Of a stretch of 40,397 nucleotides of DNA, positions 1 to 10,870 are shown piece by piece. This DNA comes from Paracamarosporium sp. OC-R06-R3 (Eukaryota > Ascomycota > Dothideomycetes > Pleosporales > Didymosphaeriaceae): positions 1 through 40,397 of the forward strand of contig JACVRA010000111.1 in assembly GCA_019828545.1 (NCBI GenBank). The letters run 5' to 3'. Each line of letters begins with the position of its first letter. The stretch's first letter is position 1. Under the pieces are notes generated by a model. The model was not told the DNA's origin. It did no database searches and was given only the letters and a program-made list of their open reading frames with translations. The position numbers and the translations under genes are program-made.

Positions 1-2945
1 CCCCTATCGAGCAGCAGCTTCACAATCGCCTCATGGCCTCTAGATGAAGCCGCCTGGAGTGCGTTGCCGTAGAGTCCACCCTGCACGTTGATATCGGCAC
101 CCTTGCTGAGGAGTAGTGCAACTACTGCGTAGTTTCCGGTCTCCGATGCAATATACAATGGTGTTTTGCCGTCTTTGTCCTTGCTGTTAACTGTAGCAGA
201 ACTTGCGACGAGTAACGAACTCACCGCGTGCTTACATCCGTTCTTAGAAGCCCACCACAACACAGTCCTATCTCTTGAGTCCTTTAAATGGATCTCGTAG
301 TTCTCTAAGTTTAACAAATATGTAAGAACACTGTCGTGCCCAAGTTCTGCTGCATTCATCAGGAATCCTTTGCTTTTCGAGTAAACAAAGTCCCGTCTTG
401 CGGTGCGCTGGGCCAGCTCTTGTTGGGACTTGGGTTCGTCCACCCCATGAAGAAGGATTCCGGTAGCTCGGTCCGTTCTGGTAGACTTTATACACAGCTC
501 AAGCGCCTCCTTACTGCCAGTGGCAGCCGCCGCGAAGAGAGGACAGCCGTAGCGTTCAACCTCAACTGTCATGCATTGATCAACTGACCGGCAGACCTTG
601 ATGAGATTGGCCATGTTAAGCTCAGCAAGCAGATATAGACAACTAACGCGTTCTGAATGTCTACGCACTTCGTGCTTCTCGAATAGGTTGTCTAGCTTGA
701 CCCATTGAGGAGGTGGAAAGCTTTCGACAAAGCATTCCTGGGAAACACCACTGCCTTCTGCTACATCTGCATGATGCAGCACGTTGCGTACAGCGTACTC
801 TAGCAATGGGAATCTTTGCATCGCTAATGTGCGCATGCTCGCTGCCTGATGCGAAGAAGCCTTTGGAAGGCTACCAGGAATGTTTAAAGATGTCGCAACG
901 TCGATGTTTATGTAGGAGCAGCAGCACTGCTTTAGTCGCTCATGGCTCTGGCCTTGAAAATTGCTCCCGAGCTCGGGCCAGATCTTACCGAGTCCTTTCT
1001 CTTTGATCAGGAAGTCTCGCACTGACTCATGTATGAACTGGACCTTCTGTTTCTTGGATATGGTCATTTCGATGAGACCTTTTGAGCAGTTGAGAATGAA
1101 GCGCTGTAACACATCTTTGGTGATCTCCTCAGAATCCCATGCCGACACTGCATCCGGAGCGATGCCTGAAAGTATAGCATGATAGAACTGCTCCGGACTT
1201 AGCGGCTGCTTCGCGAAGAGCACCCATTGGATGCATAGCACTAGGCCATCTTTGTTGTGTGAGTCACGTGTTAAGATGTCGCGAAAGAGCTCGTATAAGT
1301 CGTTAGGAATCTCCTGCAACTTCCGCCGGAGCGTATGGATTTGGCCGCGATCCCATTCTTTATTCAAGATGCCTATGACAAGAACAACCCATATGAAGAT
1401 ACCTGATGCCTTCTCCTGAAGTTCCAGACGTATCTGCTGAACGATCTTGCTCTGTCCAATCTTCAGCTCAGTCTCGACGTAGTTAGCGATATCTTGAGTG
1501 TGACCTTCTTGCCCGTCTAGCACCAATTCAAGGCCCTTCCGGATCGTGATGTGTGGGTAGTGTCTACTTGAGAAGCAGACCTGGAACCGGATATTGGCTG
1601 ACACAGCAATCTCGCCGATGAGCTCAAAGAATTGGAGCATATCCCGAACTTGTTCTTCATCGCATTCGTCTAGTGCGTCGATGAAGCACACTACGCGAGT
1701 CTCTCCAAGTGCTTGCAGAGCTTGCTCCAGCAGCATTTTGAGCAACTCAACGCCCCACTGATGGTCTGTGCTGAAGCTCGATGCTGATAGGCCGAGCAGG
1801 TCGAAGGTGCTCTGGAGCACGGGAAGACGTTCGAGAAGCTGTAACAGCAGCGATCGGTATGCTCCAATCGTAGACTTCTCCAAATCTTCTCCACGTGCAT
1901 TGAAGAAGAAGGACAGTATGATATGCTTCTTCATCTTCTTACGGGCATTAAGGAAGGCGAACTTCATTAACGTCGACTTGCCGGCGCCAGCCTTTCCTTT
2001 GATCCATAAAAAGCCGTGGTGTTCGTCTAGCTTGGACTCATCGAGCCAGTCGAGATACTGCCGACACTTCAGGAGCCATTTGCATGTCTTGGCGTGAGCG
2101 TTCTTGATCGTCACCTGGCGCACATCCATCTGTTCAAATCTTAAAGACTCTAGGAGGCTCCTTTTCTGCTCCTCATTCAGTGTAGGCATCGATTCACCTG
2201 AGGTTTCTCTTATCTCTCTCCGAAGACGCCTAAGTGCCCTGTTCTTTCCTTCTCCGTATATTGGCAGCATACTAACCCCTACAATACCTAGCATGGAATA
2301 AGCCATGTCCTCTTCGCGCGTGGTCTGCCGATCACCGATCCATGATATGCGCTGCTCCACATCAAATTCCTCTAGGGGAGCGTTGCGGAGAGCAGGTATA
2401 GGAACGAAGGTGATGTCATGGATCAATTGCTCCAGGCTTGATTTATTGCCTAAGGAATTGCCTTCTTTGGAGAAAAATGTTACTCGATGGGGAGCAATAA
2501 GTTCTTGAAGGGTCCAGCCGCGTGTGAACCATCTGCTTGTCCGGAAAGCCGGCTCCCAAGTATTGCTAAATTGGTCGTGATCCGCTTTTCGTTTACTTGT
2601 TGAGACGTCTGATAGGTAAACATAGCACTGGGCCGAGTTCTGATACCAGCGAAACATAGATGTGATTGCTTCGGAGAGCTCAGCACTACTTGACTTGTCG
2701 ATGCAGCAGGTATCAATCCAGAAGTGTCTGAGGCCATTCTTGGCAGCTTGTTCCCCACAAAAGGTGAGTTTATTGTAACCCTTCTTCTCTTTACCTTTTG
2801 CTTGCTGTAGATCTTGGTATGTGACTTCTTCTTCTTCTTCCTTTGTTCCCCAGGTATGTGACAATATTGCATAGGCTGGAACGCTGTTGCCTAGGACCCT
2901 GACAAGGCTGAACTCGCCATCATCTTCAAGATGCACAAGATGCAT
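1..2945 (-). CDS. HET-NACHT-ankyrin NLR-like protein (3' end outside window)
   Basis: Uninterrupted frame of about 981 codons that runs off the left edge. The N-terminal HET domain shows AILSHTWG (26-33), FWIDTCCID (75-83) and RGWTLQELIAP (142-152). A NACHT NTPase follows, with Walker A GKAGAGKS (317-324) and Walker B VVCFIDALDECDE (418-430). Ankyrin-type repeats start near residue 860 (for example GKTPLYIASETGNYAVVALL) and continue past the edge. The start at 2945 gives MHLVHLEDDGEFSL, the usual N-terminus of this family; an in-frame ATG at 3014 is possible but adds atypical sequence. Family knowledge: such cytoplasmic fungal NLR-like proteins (HET-E/HET-D architecture) sense non-self during hyphal fusion, and the HET domain triggers incompatibility cell death. 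Which signal this one recognises cannot be read from the sequence. No frameshift or stop was found in the visible part. Confidence 0.93.
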   Translation of the reverse strand, partial: MHLVHLEDDGEFSLVRVLGNSVPAYAILSHTWGTKEEEEEVTYQDLQQAKGKEKKGYNKLTFCGEQAAKNGLRHFWIDTCCIDKSSSAELSEAITSMFRWYQNSAQCYVYLSDVSTSKRKADHDQFSNTWEPAFRTSRWFTRGWTLQELIAPHRVTFFSKEGNSLGNKSSLEQLIHDITFVPIPALRNAPLEEFDVEQRISWIGDRQTTREEDMAYSMLGIVGVSMLPIYGEGKNRALRRLRREIRETSGESMPTLNEEQKRSLLESLRFEQMDVRQVTIKNAHAKTCKWLLKCRQYLDWLDESKLDEHHGFLWIKGKAGAGKSTLMKFAFLNARKKMKKHIILSFFFNARGEDLEKSTIGAYRSLLLQLLERLPVLQSTFDLLGLSASSFSTDHQWGVELLKMLLEQALQALGETRVVCFIDALDECDEEQVRDMLQFFELIGEIAVSANIRFQVCFSSRHYPHITIRKGLELVLDGQEGHTQDIANYVETELKIGQSKIVQQIRLELQEKASGIFIWVVLVIGILNKEWDRGQIHTLRRKLQEIPNDLYELFRDILTRDSHNKDGLVLCIQWVLFAKQPLSPEQFYHAILSGIAPDAVSAWDSEEITKDVLQRFILNCSKGLIEMTISKKQKVQFIHESVRDFLIKEKGLGKIWPELGSNFQGQSHERLKQCCCSYINIDVATSLNIPGSLPKASSHQAASMRTLAMQRFPLLEYAVRNVLHHADVAEGSGVSQECFVESFPPPQWVKLDNLFEKHEVRRHSERVSCLYLLAELNMANLIKVCRSVDQCMTVEVERYGCPLFAAAATGSKEALELCIKSTRTDRATGILLHGVDEPKSQQELAQRTARRDFVYSKSKGFLMNAAELGHDSVLTYLLNLENYEIHLKDSRDRTVLWWASKNGCKHAVSSLLVASSATVNSKDKDGKTPLYIASETGNYAVVALLLSKGADINVQGGLYGNALQAASSRGHEAIVKLLLDR

Positions 2946-3742
2946 GACAAATGAGAGAGCGATATATAGAGCTGTGTGCAGGGTATCAACAAGATACTGT
3001 GAGAAAGGCAGCATGAGAAAGATACTGGTGTGCAGCAAGGACAAGGAGGGATGTTTGCGGCTGAGGAGAATGGCCTGTGCAAACCTCTAAGCTTATACAA
3101 GCTGATGTTACGTTTAGCCTTAGTGCATACTTATTAAGCAGTTTCAAAAACTGGAACGTATGCATGCATATATGACACCGCCACCATGCGAGCCGGATAG
3201 CCAACCCGTACCTGCCCTGACCTTGTACATGTTTCAAAATGTATAGAGAACAGGTAGGTTGAGGTACATGTGGCGCAGCTTATAATGTCGCCACTTGCTA
3301 AGCCTTATGTACCACCCCTGCAAGCGCTACTACCTATTTGGTATAGAGCCTTTCTAGCGGCCGTGCGTGCAGAATAACCGAAGTATAGGAACCGGAAACC
3401 GATTTCGGTCACCACTGTATGCAAGAATGTGGCTGCTTAAATCCTCCTTAACACGCACCCTGCTTCTAGGCACTGCTGCTATCTATGAGACAACGGTAAG
3501 GCAGTGTTGACGGATCTATATCCTTTCCAGGCTCTCAAGTCCTAAGCGGTTAGCATGGCTCTATTGGAACATGATATCGAAGTCCTTACAGATGCTTACA
3601 GATGCTAATGCTGACACGTAACACACTACTGCATGCTGAGCATACGAATATAAATACTATAACGTATTCCTACCCGACAATGCTCTCGTTATTGTCGCAT
3701 AACTTTAGTCCTACCGAACCGCTCCTCAACTGCCTTCTCATT
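2946..3742. other. Intergenic, no gene seen
   Basis: Promoter side of the HET-NACHT gene and of the small gene to the right. Short frames on both strands show no domain and no splice support. A TATA-like TATAAATA at 3649-3656 lies about 90 bases before the ATG at 3743 and probably serves that gene. Confidence 0.5.
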
Positions 3743-4298
3743 ATGGGCACAAGTGCAGATATTGTGTTGCTACTAAAGAACGGAAAGCGGTACACCATGC
3801 GTACGGGATGCGATGGGTACATAACATATTGCGGAAAAAATCTATGGGAAGGGCTAGGAGATCTAACCTCGAAAGATTGGGATGACCTTAACGAACGGCT
3901 TGTCACCATGACTTGGTAAGCCTCCTAAGTTTAACACTACGTACCGTCGTTTAATAGTAAAAACTAGGGTCAACAGAGATGACCTAGCATCCACTCATGG
4001 CTATAGTAATATAGCATGTACGCCGGCCGTTAGTCCTAGGGAGCCAAGCGAATACACGATGTTCGACATCATGTACCAGAAACACTACGAGCCTTTCCAA
4101 GTATTGCGTTCAGTGTTGGATGGCAAAACACGTCACATAATAGATTTCGAATCCGAATATGTGGATAAAGACTATCAAATCGACTTTATATTAAAGAAAT
4201 TCTCTGTTTGGCATCAAGGCGAATACATCAATATGCCATTTACCTGTAAAGTAGCACGACTTGCATTTGAAAGTACTAAAAAGTTGGAGAGTAAATAA
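3743..4298 (+). CDS. Two-exon hypothetical protein, 167 aa
   Basis: Family not recognised. Exon 1 (3743-3915) begins MGTSADIVLLLKNGKRYTMR. A 52-nt intron (3916-3967, GTAAGC...CTAG) joins it in phase to exon 2 (3968-4298), which ends in TAA. The join removes an immediate stop and gives one continuous frame through MFDIMYQKHYEPFQVLRSVL, good evidence that the gene is real. The upstream ATG at 3602 is in frame, but the TATA-like element at 3649 lies downstream of it, so 3743 is preferred. The product is soluble and rich in aromatic and charged residues, with no signal peptide and no membrane segment. No function is assigned. Confidence 0.62.
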
Positions 4299-5289
4299 AG
4301 GCAGCCGGAGAGATAATGCATTCAAGCTCACTTGTGTTTCGCTTTCAGCTGCCTGTGACATCTTCTGCCTCATCCAAGTGTTCGTCCAGCTGGCTTGCTA
4401 TCCACTAAATCCCGCATATCGTGCTTGCCGCCTCAGCGTCGTGCCCGCCGTCCCGCGCCGTTGAGATGACTTTGCCGGGCTCTCGCCTTTCGATAACCTT
4501 TTCAACTTGTCTATTGCCACTGTATCAGGCTTGCGATCTATAAGTATTTCTTCGTCATAAAGTTTTTTCAGGTAGCTCTATTCCTGGTCAAGATGCGTCG
4601 CATCTTGACGACGTCTTAACTAGGAACAGGGTCACCTTATTTGTTCTAATTTTTTACGCTAGGTTGGAAGTCATGTAGTGTACAAGTGTTTATTAATAAT
4701 GCTTGGTAAGCATTAACCAAATGTATAGCCAGCGTATCTATCAATGGGTTTTTCAACTTCAATTTACCGCAAATCCTTGAGAATTATCATGCACCGAATC
4801 AAGCCCTGGTCCTGTATGGGTTATTCCGATTCGGCTCGAGGATTTTCGAGGAAGTGTGTACAGTCAGGAGAGACAAGACTCCGAGTTGGAACTAGTCGTG
4901 GGTTCTGTTCTTGTAAGGCGCATGATATTCCTGGCTGCAGGTGACTAATTCCCTACGGAACTCCTCTTGGCGCTGCAGGCCAGCGATTTGGCCTGCACTA
5001 CGGCACCAACAAGTGCACGCGGCTTGTAAGTTGGCGAACACATGTCAACGCGGCTGTGACATGTGGTGTTTTCGGTGGGAAATCCTATATCGTGGCTTTG
5101 TATATGCCGAAAATGTCATTCTGGGCGAGCAAGGCGTGCAATAACGCTTCAGGCGTAGCCTTACCATTCTAAAAGACGAGGAAATATATCTTATTTAACA
5201 ACAGCAAAAACAATATCAATTCATAAAAGTATTAACCGTAGCGTATAAGTTTGCTTCCTTTTTGTGTGTATTCCCCACTTGTTCATTAC
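4299..5289. other. Intergenic, AT-rich, no gene seen
   Basis: About 1 kb between the 167-aa gene and the 3' end of the zinc-cluster regulator. Frames in it are short and lack domains. It contains a perfect short palindrome near 4.6 kb, listed separately, and AT-rich sequence around 4640-4760 and 5160-5250. Confidence 0.5.
4587..4609. repeat. Perfect 23-nt palindrome
   Basis: Arms GTCAAGATGCG and CGCATCTTGAC are exact reverse complements around a single central T. Shorter complementary blocks outside it (TTCCT near 4581 and AGGAA near 4622) could extend a cruciform. It lies in non-coding DNA; role unknown. Confidence 0.7.
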
Positions 5290-7472
5290 TCAGGCTCCCA
5301 AGTGAGATTCCGAAGTATTCAATATATCCGTAATAGATATCTTTCGAACTTCATTTCCATCACCATTGTCTGTATATGGGACAGACATCCCTCGATCTTC
5401 ATTTTCACCACCATGGTCTGTATTGGGGACGGTTTGCGGGTGGTTTCTGATGTAGGCCATCATCGCATCAACGCTGCGAAGGAACTGCTCCCAATTGAGA
5501 ATCCCGTCGGATGCTTGGTTTCCCCCATGTAGGTACTGTATCAGACGCTCCCTGACGGTCTCCTTTATAAGCGCAGTGTGACCTGTTTCGAACTCAGACA
5601 TAAATGTAATAAGTATATTACATGTAGCCTCAAGTCGATTACTAAGTGTCCGAGCCAAGCTATATCGTTCTTTTAGACGACCAAGGATTGTCGAGCCAAG
5701 TTTGAAGTTTTGAGTAAACAGGTAGCGTATGTGATATTCAGCCATGTCTGAGTGAGAGTAAAAAACCCCCCACCACATCACTACTATTGAATTAGCCTCT
5801 CGTTGCTTAAGCAGTTAATAAGCTACATAACATACTTGAAGAAAGGACTCTAAAGCATAGCCATACAGTTATTGGCCCTTCAATCAGGTGGATACTTCTA
5901 GCCTGGATGCAGTCCTGCAGAAGGTCAAAATACATTTTTGTAATAACAAGAAAACTCTGCGCTTCTTGTAGCTGTACCCCCAACTTAGCGCTTGAAAGAC
6001 GTTTCTGAAATAAAGCCACTTTACACATTGTTAGAGTTGAGTGCAAGTATATGTATGCTGTAGCTTCTTCGCGTTTCAAGTAAGTGCTTGTTGTTGCAGA
6101 AGTAAGTTGTTTTGTAAACGGAAGCTTGTACTGGAACTTATTGATCCTTGTATGAAGCTCTGAGAAGTTTATTTCAGTAGTATCAGAACCTTCTACGGGA
6201 AACATTTCCTTATACCTAAGAAAATTAGCCTTAGGCAAGTGCAGCTAGGACTGATAGGACAAACAGTGTAGTCGCAGAGCAGTCACGCTTTGTAATAGCA
6301 GTAAGGATATCCATAGCCTCGAGAGCCCAAGGCAAACAGCCCTGCTGAGTTTCGTTGTCCCACGTGAGATCTGGGCTACGACGAACATACTGGGGATGTC
6401 GCTCATCGAACTCTTCGATCATCTCTCCTAGTCGTCTGGTAATAGTCGGACGTCCTAGCTTGAACATAAGATCTTGGCAAGGCAGCTGGACCTTCAACCG
6501 GTACTCTTCTATGGCCGCGCTGCAAAATTTACGGTCACCAATATTCGCGCACATAGTGACCACGCTAAGGCTCCATAAAGTACGACGCTGGATTTCCATT
6601 GCAACGAACTTTTGGCTGGAAATCGATTGCTCAGTTCCGTCTAAGCCTTCACCAAGTGTACAGTAAACATTTTGTATGGCGGTGTCTGCCTTTTTGAGTA
6701 GGTCAATGCTTTGCGAATGTTCATTATGACGGATTGCACGATAGCTAAGCCTATAGTTGTAGATAGTTAGTATAAGACTCTTTTTATTGTATCTTGGACT
6801 ACCCTACATTAAGAGAGCCTGCGCCATCTCTATTGAAGGATTGGCTAATGCTTGATCGCTGAGTCTGCTTTGAGCAGCGTCTGCATATAGCTGTTCGAGT
6901 TGAGGGGCGCCTTGATCCAAAGGTAATGTAAGCGCGAGTAAGGCGAAGGGTAATGGTGTATAGCTATCAGGCAGCTCTTGTATGTCTGTTTGCACAAGCT
7001 TGTCTAGAATAGTCGCCTTATAGAAGAAGCAGAGTTCAGTAGAAAAGCGTTCGAGCAAGATATCGCATAGCTGGGTCAATCTTTTCATGGTAGGAAAGTG
7101 GAGGTAAATAGGTTGGTATTTCTTTGGCCAGGTACACGTTCTCCCTGCATTTCCACATCGCAAACAGGGTCCAGAGTCGCTTGGTCGTTCGCATTTATAT
7201 TTTTGTTGATGACAACTGTCGCACGCAACCTCACTGCGCTTTGCTGTAGGGTTTCCAACGCTTTCTGGTGCTGGGGACGCCGTTTGTATAATAGGTCTGC
7301 TGTGTCGCCATTTAGAAGACCAGGTACACACTTTGTTTGCTTCGAAACATCGCAAACAGGACTCAGAGTTGTTTAGTGGTTTGCATTTTTGCTTTCGTTG
7401 ACGACAACTGTCGCACACAACCTCACTGCGTTTTTCTGGGGGTTTCCTAACGCTCGATGCTGAGGACGCCAT
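5290..7472 (-). CDS. Zn2Cys6 transcription factor with two tandem zinc clusters, about 674 aa
   Basis: Four exons are inferred: 7472-6808, 6750-6265, 6215-5836 and 5783-5290. Intron 1 (57 nt) has a perfect TACTAAC branch site and removes an in-frame TAG. Intron 3 starts GTATGT. Intron 2 (49 nt, GTTTGT...TTAG, branch CTAAT) is the weakest call; the alternative is a +1 frameshift near 6234. The joined frame totals 2025 nt without a stop. Two zinc clusters with identical spacing, C-x2-C-x6-C-x8-C-x2-C-x6-C, lie at C20-C49 and C84-C113. A middle-homology-type regulatory region follows (LPFALLALTL, LHSTLTMCKVALFQ). Family role: a nuclear DNA-binding regulator, normally with one such cluster. No metabolic cluster or obvious target is adjacent, so the regulon is unknown. 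Confidence 0.82.
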
Positions 7473-8949
7473 TTGCAGCCGTAGAGTTGCACGTTGTTTT
7501 TCCTATTGAGGGAGCTGTCGATGTTCGTTCACCCATACCTACGACGGCGTTCAACTAACTTAAGACGCGTCGAACGCGCCTAGTGCATGTGAGGGGCACA
7601 GTGCGTCTGCTGTGAGTTCTACTACTGCGTAGGGGACCCTCGTCAATAGCGTGTCATCTTATCCCTGTTAATGCGCACGCTAAGTGGGCTCGTTTCCGCT
7701 TCCACGATCCATAGTGAAGCGAGGTAGCACACTTATTTTTAGAGCGGCTGCGCTTCACATGTTTGGGCGGCATGCAGACGGTAAATGGAAAGCATGTGGT
7801 GCTGCCAGCTGGTTCAAGGCGAAATTCCGCAGACTACCAACTCAAGACGTCCCGTCGCAGATCGTCCCGTCCAGAACATACTGTTGGGACAGGCCGCACA
7901 GACTGAACCATTTCTACCTCAGATAAAACCTATGTCGAGGAGGATTTACGTTACTCCCAGAAGAAAGCCGTGAATTGACAAATGCCTACTTCCATGTACA
8001 TTCGGGCAAGATAACGTGGCGGAAGGATTTACAAGGAATGGCGTGAACTGATCCGAAGTGACCTTTTTAGATGGCGTGGCATATACGAAAGCCTGCCCCG
8101 GTGCAATAGCCTTGAAGGCGCCCAATGGCTTGCCGCCTGCCTCCTCACGCCTCAGAAATATGCTTGCCGCCTGTCCCATGTGTCACGGACTTTGGCCGGG
8201 TTTGTGGCTGATTTGTTAAGCGGCGTGCATCGAAGCGATGTGCACCATAGAGCTCCTGGCTGCTCCTGTTATTCCGGGTGCTTCCCGCTAGCTGAAGCTG
8301 CCAAGATACCTGTGCAACACAGCCCCACTCCGCACGACTAAGCCTGCTCCTTGCAACCCGCAAGCGAGCCCTGCTTCTCCGGAGATTGCCACGACGCCTG
8401 TGCGGCAAAGCCCCGCTTCCCGCCATGGTCAGTGCAACACTAGCCTGCTCCTCTCAATCTTTAAGCAATCCACGCACCGCAAGCGAGAATGAGCAGGTTG
8501 CAATATAACACCAAGAACTGCCAACAAAGCAAAGGCCGAAGCAGGTTATACTACTATAGAATAGGAGCGTTTCTACGTAAGATTAAAAGAATCGCGCCAA
8601 TCACGGTATCATTTTTGCTCAAAGCCTGGGATCCTACATGGGAACATCTCCACACGAGATGGAGTCCGAAGCAAGAAATTAGGAAAAAGTGAGCGGTACA
8701 GCGCCACCATGGAGGGCAATCAAATCAGGAGCAAATATCTAGGGACCCTTAATTTCGCCCTGAAAGAACTAGGCTGAACCAAAAAACAATCAGCCACAAA
8801 GGAGTTGTAGTACTATATATCCCAGGACGATGTTAAACAGCATGTAAAGGCTGTATGACGTATCTGAGCGCTTCAAGTCCGTTACGCTCAAGGCAGATGA
8901 CACCTCTCCTCTCAAGAGTGTAAATTAGTCATGGTGATAAGTATAGAAT
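7473..8949. other. Intergenic with a degenerate dispersed repeat
   Basis: Upstream of the zinc-cluster regulator, so its promoter lies at the left end. The middle (8187-8590) is a copy of a dispersed repeat described separately. Frames in the region are short and not convincing; no other gene was found. Confidence 0.5.
8187..8590 (+). repeat. Dispersed repeat, RIP-like degraded copy
   Basis: Aligns by eye along its length with 33898-34253 in the same orientation. Shared blocks include GTGCATCGAAGCGAT, CACTCCGCAC, CCCGCAAGCGAGCC and GAGCGTTTCTACGTAAGAT. Many differences are G-to-A or C-to-T in this copy: for example GCGGGCCATAGCGCTATGG at the other locus reads GCAGGTTATACTACTATAG here. The element class is unknown, and no terminal repeats or transposase were found. 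Confidence 0.7.
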
Positions 8950-9492
8950 CTAACAACTTTTCCACCAGGACTTGGTTTTTAGCTGGTTGACTCGTGCCAT
9001 CATAAACACATCCTCGTCAACGAGGCGATGCTCATTATCGCTGACAAGGTAGTGTTCGTTGTCGCTGACGAGGTAGTACTCGTTGTCGCTGACGGGGTGG
9101 TTCTCGTTGTCGCTGACGGGGTGGTTCTCGTTGTCGCTGACGGGGTGGTTCTCGTTGTCGCTAACGGGGTGGTGCTCATTGTCGCTGATAAGGTGGTGCT
9201 CGTTGTCGCTGACGGGGTGGTTCTCGTTGTCGCTGACGGGGTGGTTCTCGTTGTCGCTGACAAGGTGGTTCTCGTTGTCGCTGACGGGGTGGTGCTCGTT
9301 GTCGCTGACGGGGTGGTGCTCATTGTCGCTGACGGGGTGGTTCTCGTTGTCGCTAACGAGGTGGTGCTCGTTGTCGCTGACGGGGTAGTGTTTTCGCTCT
9401 CTGGCCATTTCGCGGAAGGCTTTCCAGAGGGGTTGAGTGAATTCATTGAGTTTTTCATTGACGCGGGGGCTCTTGGATATAGTCACGGCCAT
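8950..9492 (-). CDS. Hypothetical protein with 15-16 octapeptide repeats, 180 aa
   Basis: Single-exon frame with an ATG start. A unique N-terminus (MAVTISKSPRVNEKLNEFTQ) leads into about 15 full copies and one partial copy of an 8-residue unit, consensus HHPVSDNE, then a short unique tail (MMARVNQLKTKSWWKSC). Because the 24-bp unit is a multiple of three, other frames are open too, including a 162-codon frame on the plus strand. The minus frame is preferred because its unique flanks look protein-like and its repeat is hydrophilic. The repeat is probably disordered and acidic. No signal peptide, membrane segment or known domain is seen; function unknown. Confidence 0.5.
   Translation of the reverse strand: MAVTISKSPRVNEKLNEFTQPLWKAFREMARERKHYPVSDNEHHLVSDNENHPVSDNEHHPVSDNEHHPVSDNENHLVSDNENHPVSDNENHPVSDNEHHLISDNEHHPVSDNENHPVSDNENHPVSDNENHPVSDNEYYLVSDNEHYLVSDNEHRLVDEDVFMMARVNQLKTKSWWKSC
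9013..9394. repeat. 24-bp coding minisatellite
   Basis: About 15-16 head-to-tail copies with a core GTCGCTGACGGGGTGGT on the plus strand. Copies differ mainly at three positions, which on the minus strand give H/N/Y and P/L variation in the octapeptide. Indels of whole units would keep the frame. Confidence 0.9.
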
Positions 9493-10870
9493 CTTTACGT
9501 TCGTTTATTCGCCTAGTGATTCGTATAATAGAATCTACACCAACTCTATATCAGTCGTACTGCGGTGGCTGCGTGAGCAATACAGCTGCACGCTTCAACC
9601 ATTCTGTGCGCCCGAAATTGTTGCAGGCCACAACGTGAGACAAGCTCACTGCATGCATATACAGGGTAAGCTGTCCAACATTGTACGCCCATATTCTGGG
9701 TCGTATTAGCTAGAATGTTTCGGTATGCTCCTGGCCATAGTCACCCATGGTTACGCGGCTCGTGAGGCACGCGGGTGACGGAGCACGGCGTGTATCAATC
9801 GCGAATCGGAGGTAGTTGTGGCCACACCTATAACAATGCTAGGGGCACTACCATACTTATATCTACGTTTTTCTTACGCCATGCAGTAAGGTCGCATGCG
9901 TAAAAGCTAGGGCCTAATTTGATCCACAATAGCCCGTGATGAGTGCTGTACATTTCCCGAGATTGATTGCCGCATGTTTCAGCTCGATGAAGGTACAGAG
10001 GATGCGAGAGTGGAAACGATCAACAGCAAGCTACCACGGCCGTTGGCTTTGCCGAGAGATAGCCGGCGCCGGAGTGCGCTCATCACGTATCGCTGAGCGG
10101 GGAAATGCACTGTGAAGTAACACGACTCATCATACTGCAATGCAACACTGCTGTGCATGTGGCGCGAAACGGAAACGTATAAGGCCCATCCCGTCACGAA
10201 TGGCCCGGCAGCGCGCGCTATGCATTGGCCGGTCATTTTGGCGAGGGAAGCTCAGACTTCTCTTGTCGAGCGCTGGCTAGCATGTGATGAGGCAAGCGTA
10301 CAGCATGAAGGAAAAACGAAGCACAAACACGTGTGGTGGGCGCCTACGACCGAGTTAGCGCATTGTTTTCTATCCCCCGAAGCGTGTGAATTTTCCAAGC
10401 TTTTACGACTTTCGTGATATCTGTCAACCCTTGTGTTCGAAAAGAGAAGGAACGCGTAGATAGATGAGATCCTCAATCAACGTCTTAAGAAACTGGGCCT
10501 TTCGCAATGGAATTGACTGGCTCACAGGGCGTTACACATATGAAAAAGATTGCGAGCGGTTATGCGTTGTACTGAGATGGAGAAGTGTTAGCAACAATCT
10601 GCGCAAGCTTGGCTGTAGAACGCAGCAGCATGCTTTAGCTACGGGAGCCCCAGATATTGGCTCATCCGAGGTCTGCCTCGCGCCTTCAAAATAGTCTGCT
10701 TTGACTTGCAAATCTCTCAATGGTGGTCATTCCTCTTGAAACTGTTTCTTATCTATTTCAAGCTTCGAAGGGTTTACATGGCAGTAAGCCTTTGTCAAGT
10801 TGGCCGTTGCTGAGGACCGCTGAGATCTCAAGGAGCGACCTTCACAAGCTCAGTGAACGACGAGAAGATC
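9493..10870. other. Intergenic, no supported gene
   Basis: Several frames of 60-90 codons occur on both strands and overlap one another without domains, splice support or a preferred strand. The left end is the upstream region of the octapeptide-repeat gene. Confidence 0.45.

Noticed and set aside
268..2872. Many plus- and minus-strand frames of 60-130 codons over the first 3 kb
   Set aside because: They lie in other frames of the continuous HET-NACHT-ankyrin coding sequence, which has all domain motifs.
9028..9516. Plus-strand 162-codon frame of VVADGVVL-type repeats as a membrane protein
   Set aside because: Explained by the 24-bp periodicity of the minus-strand gene; its flanks look less protein-like.
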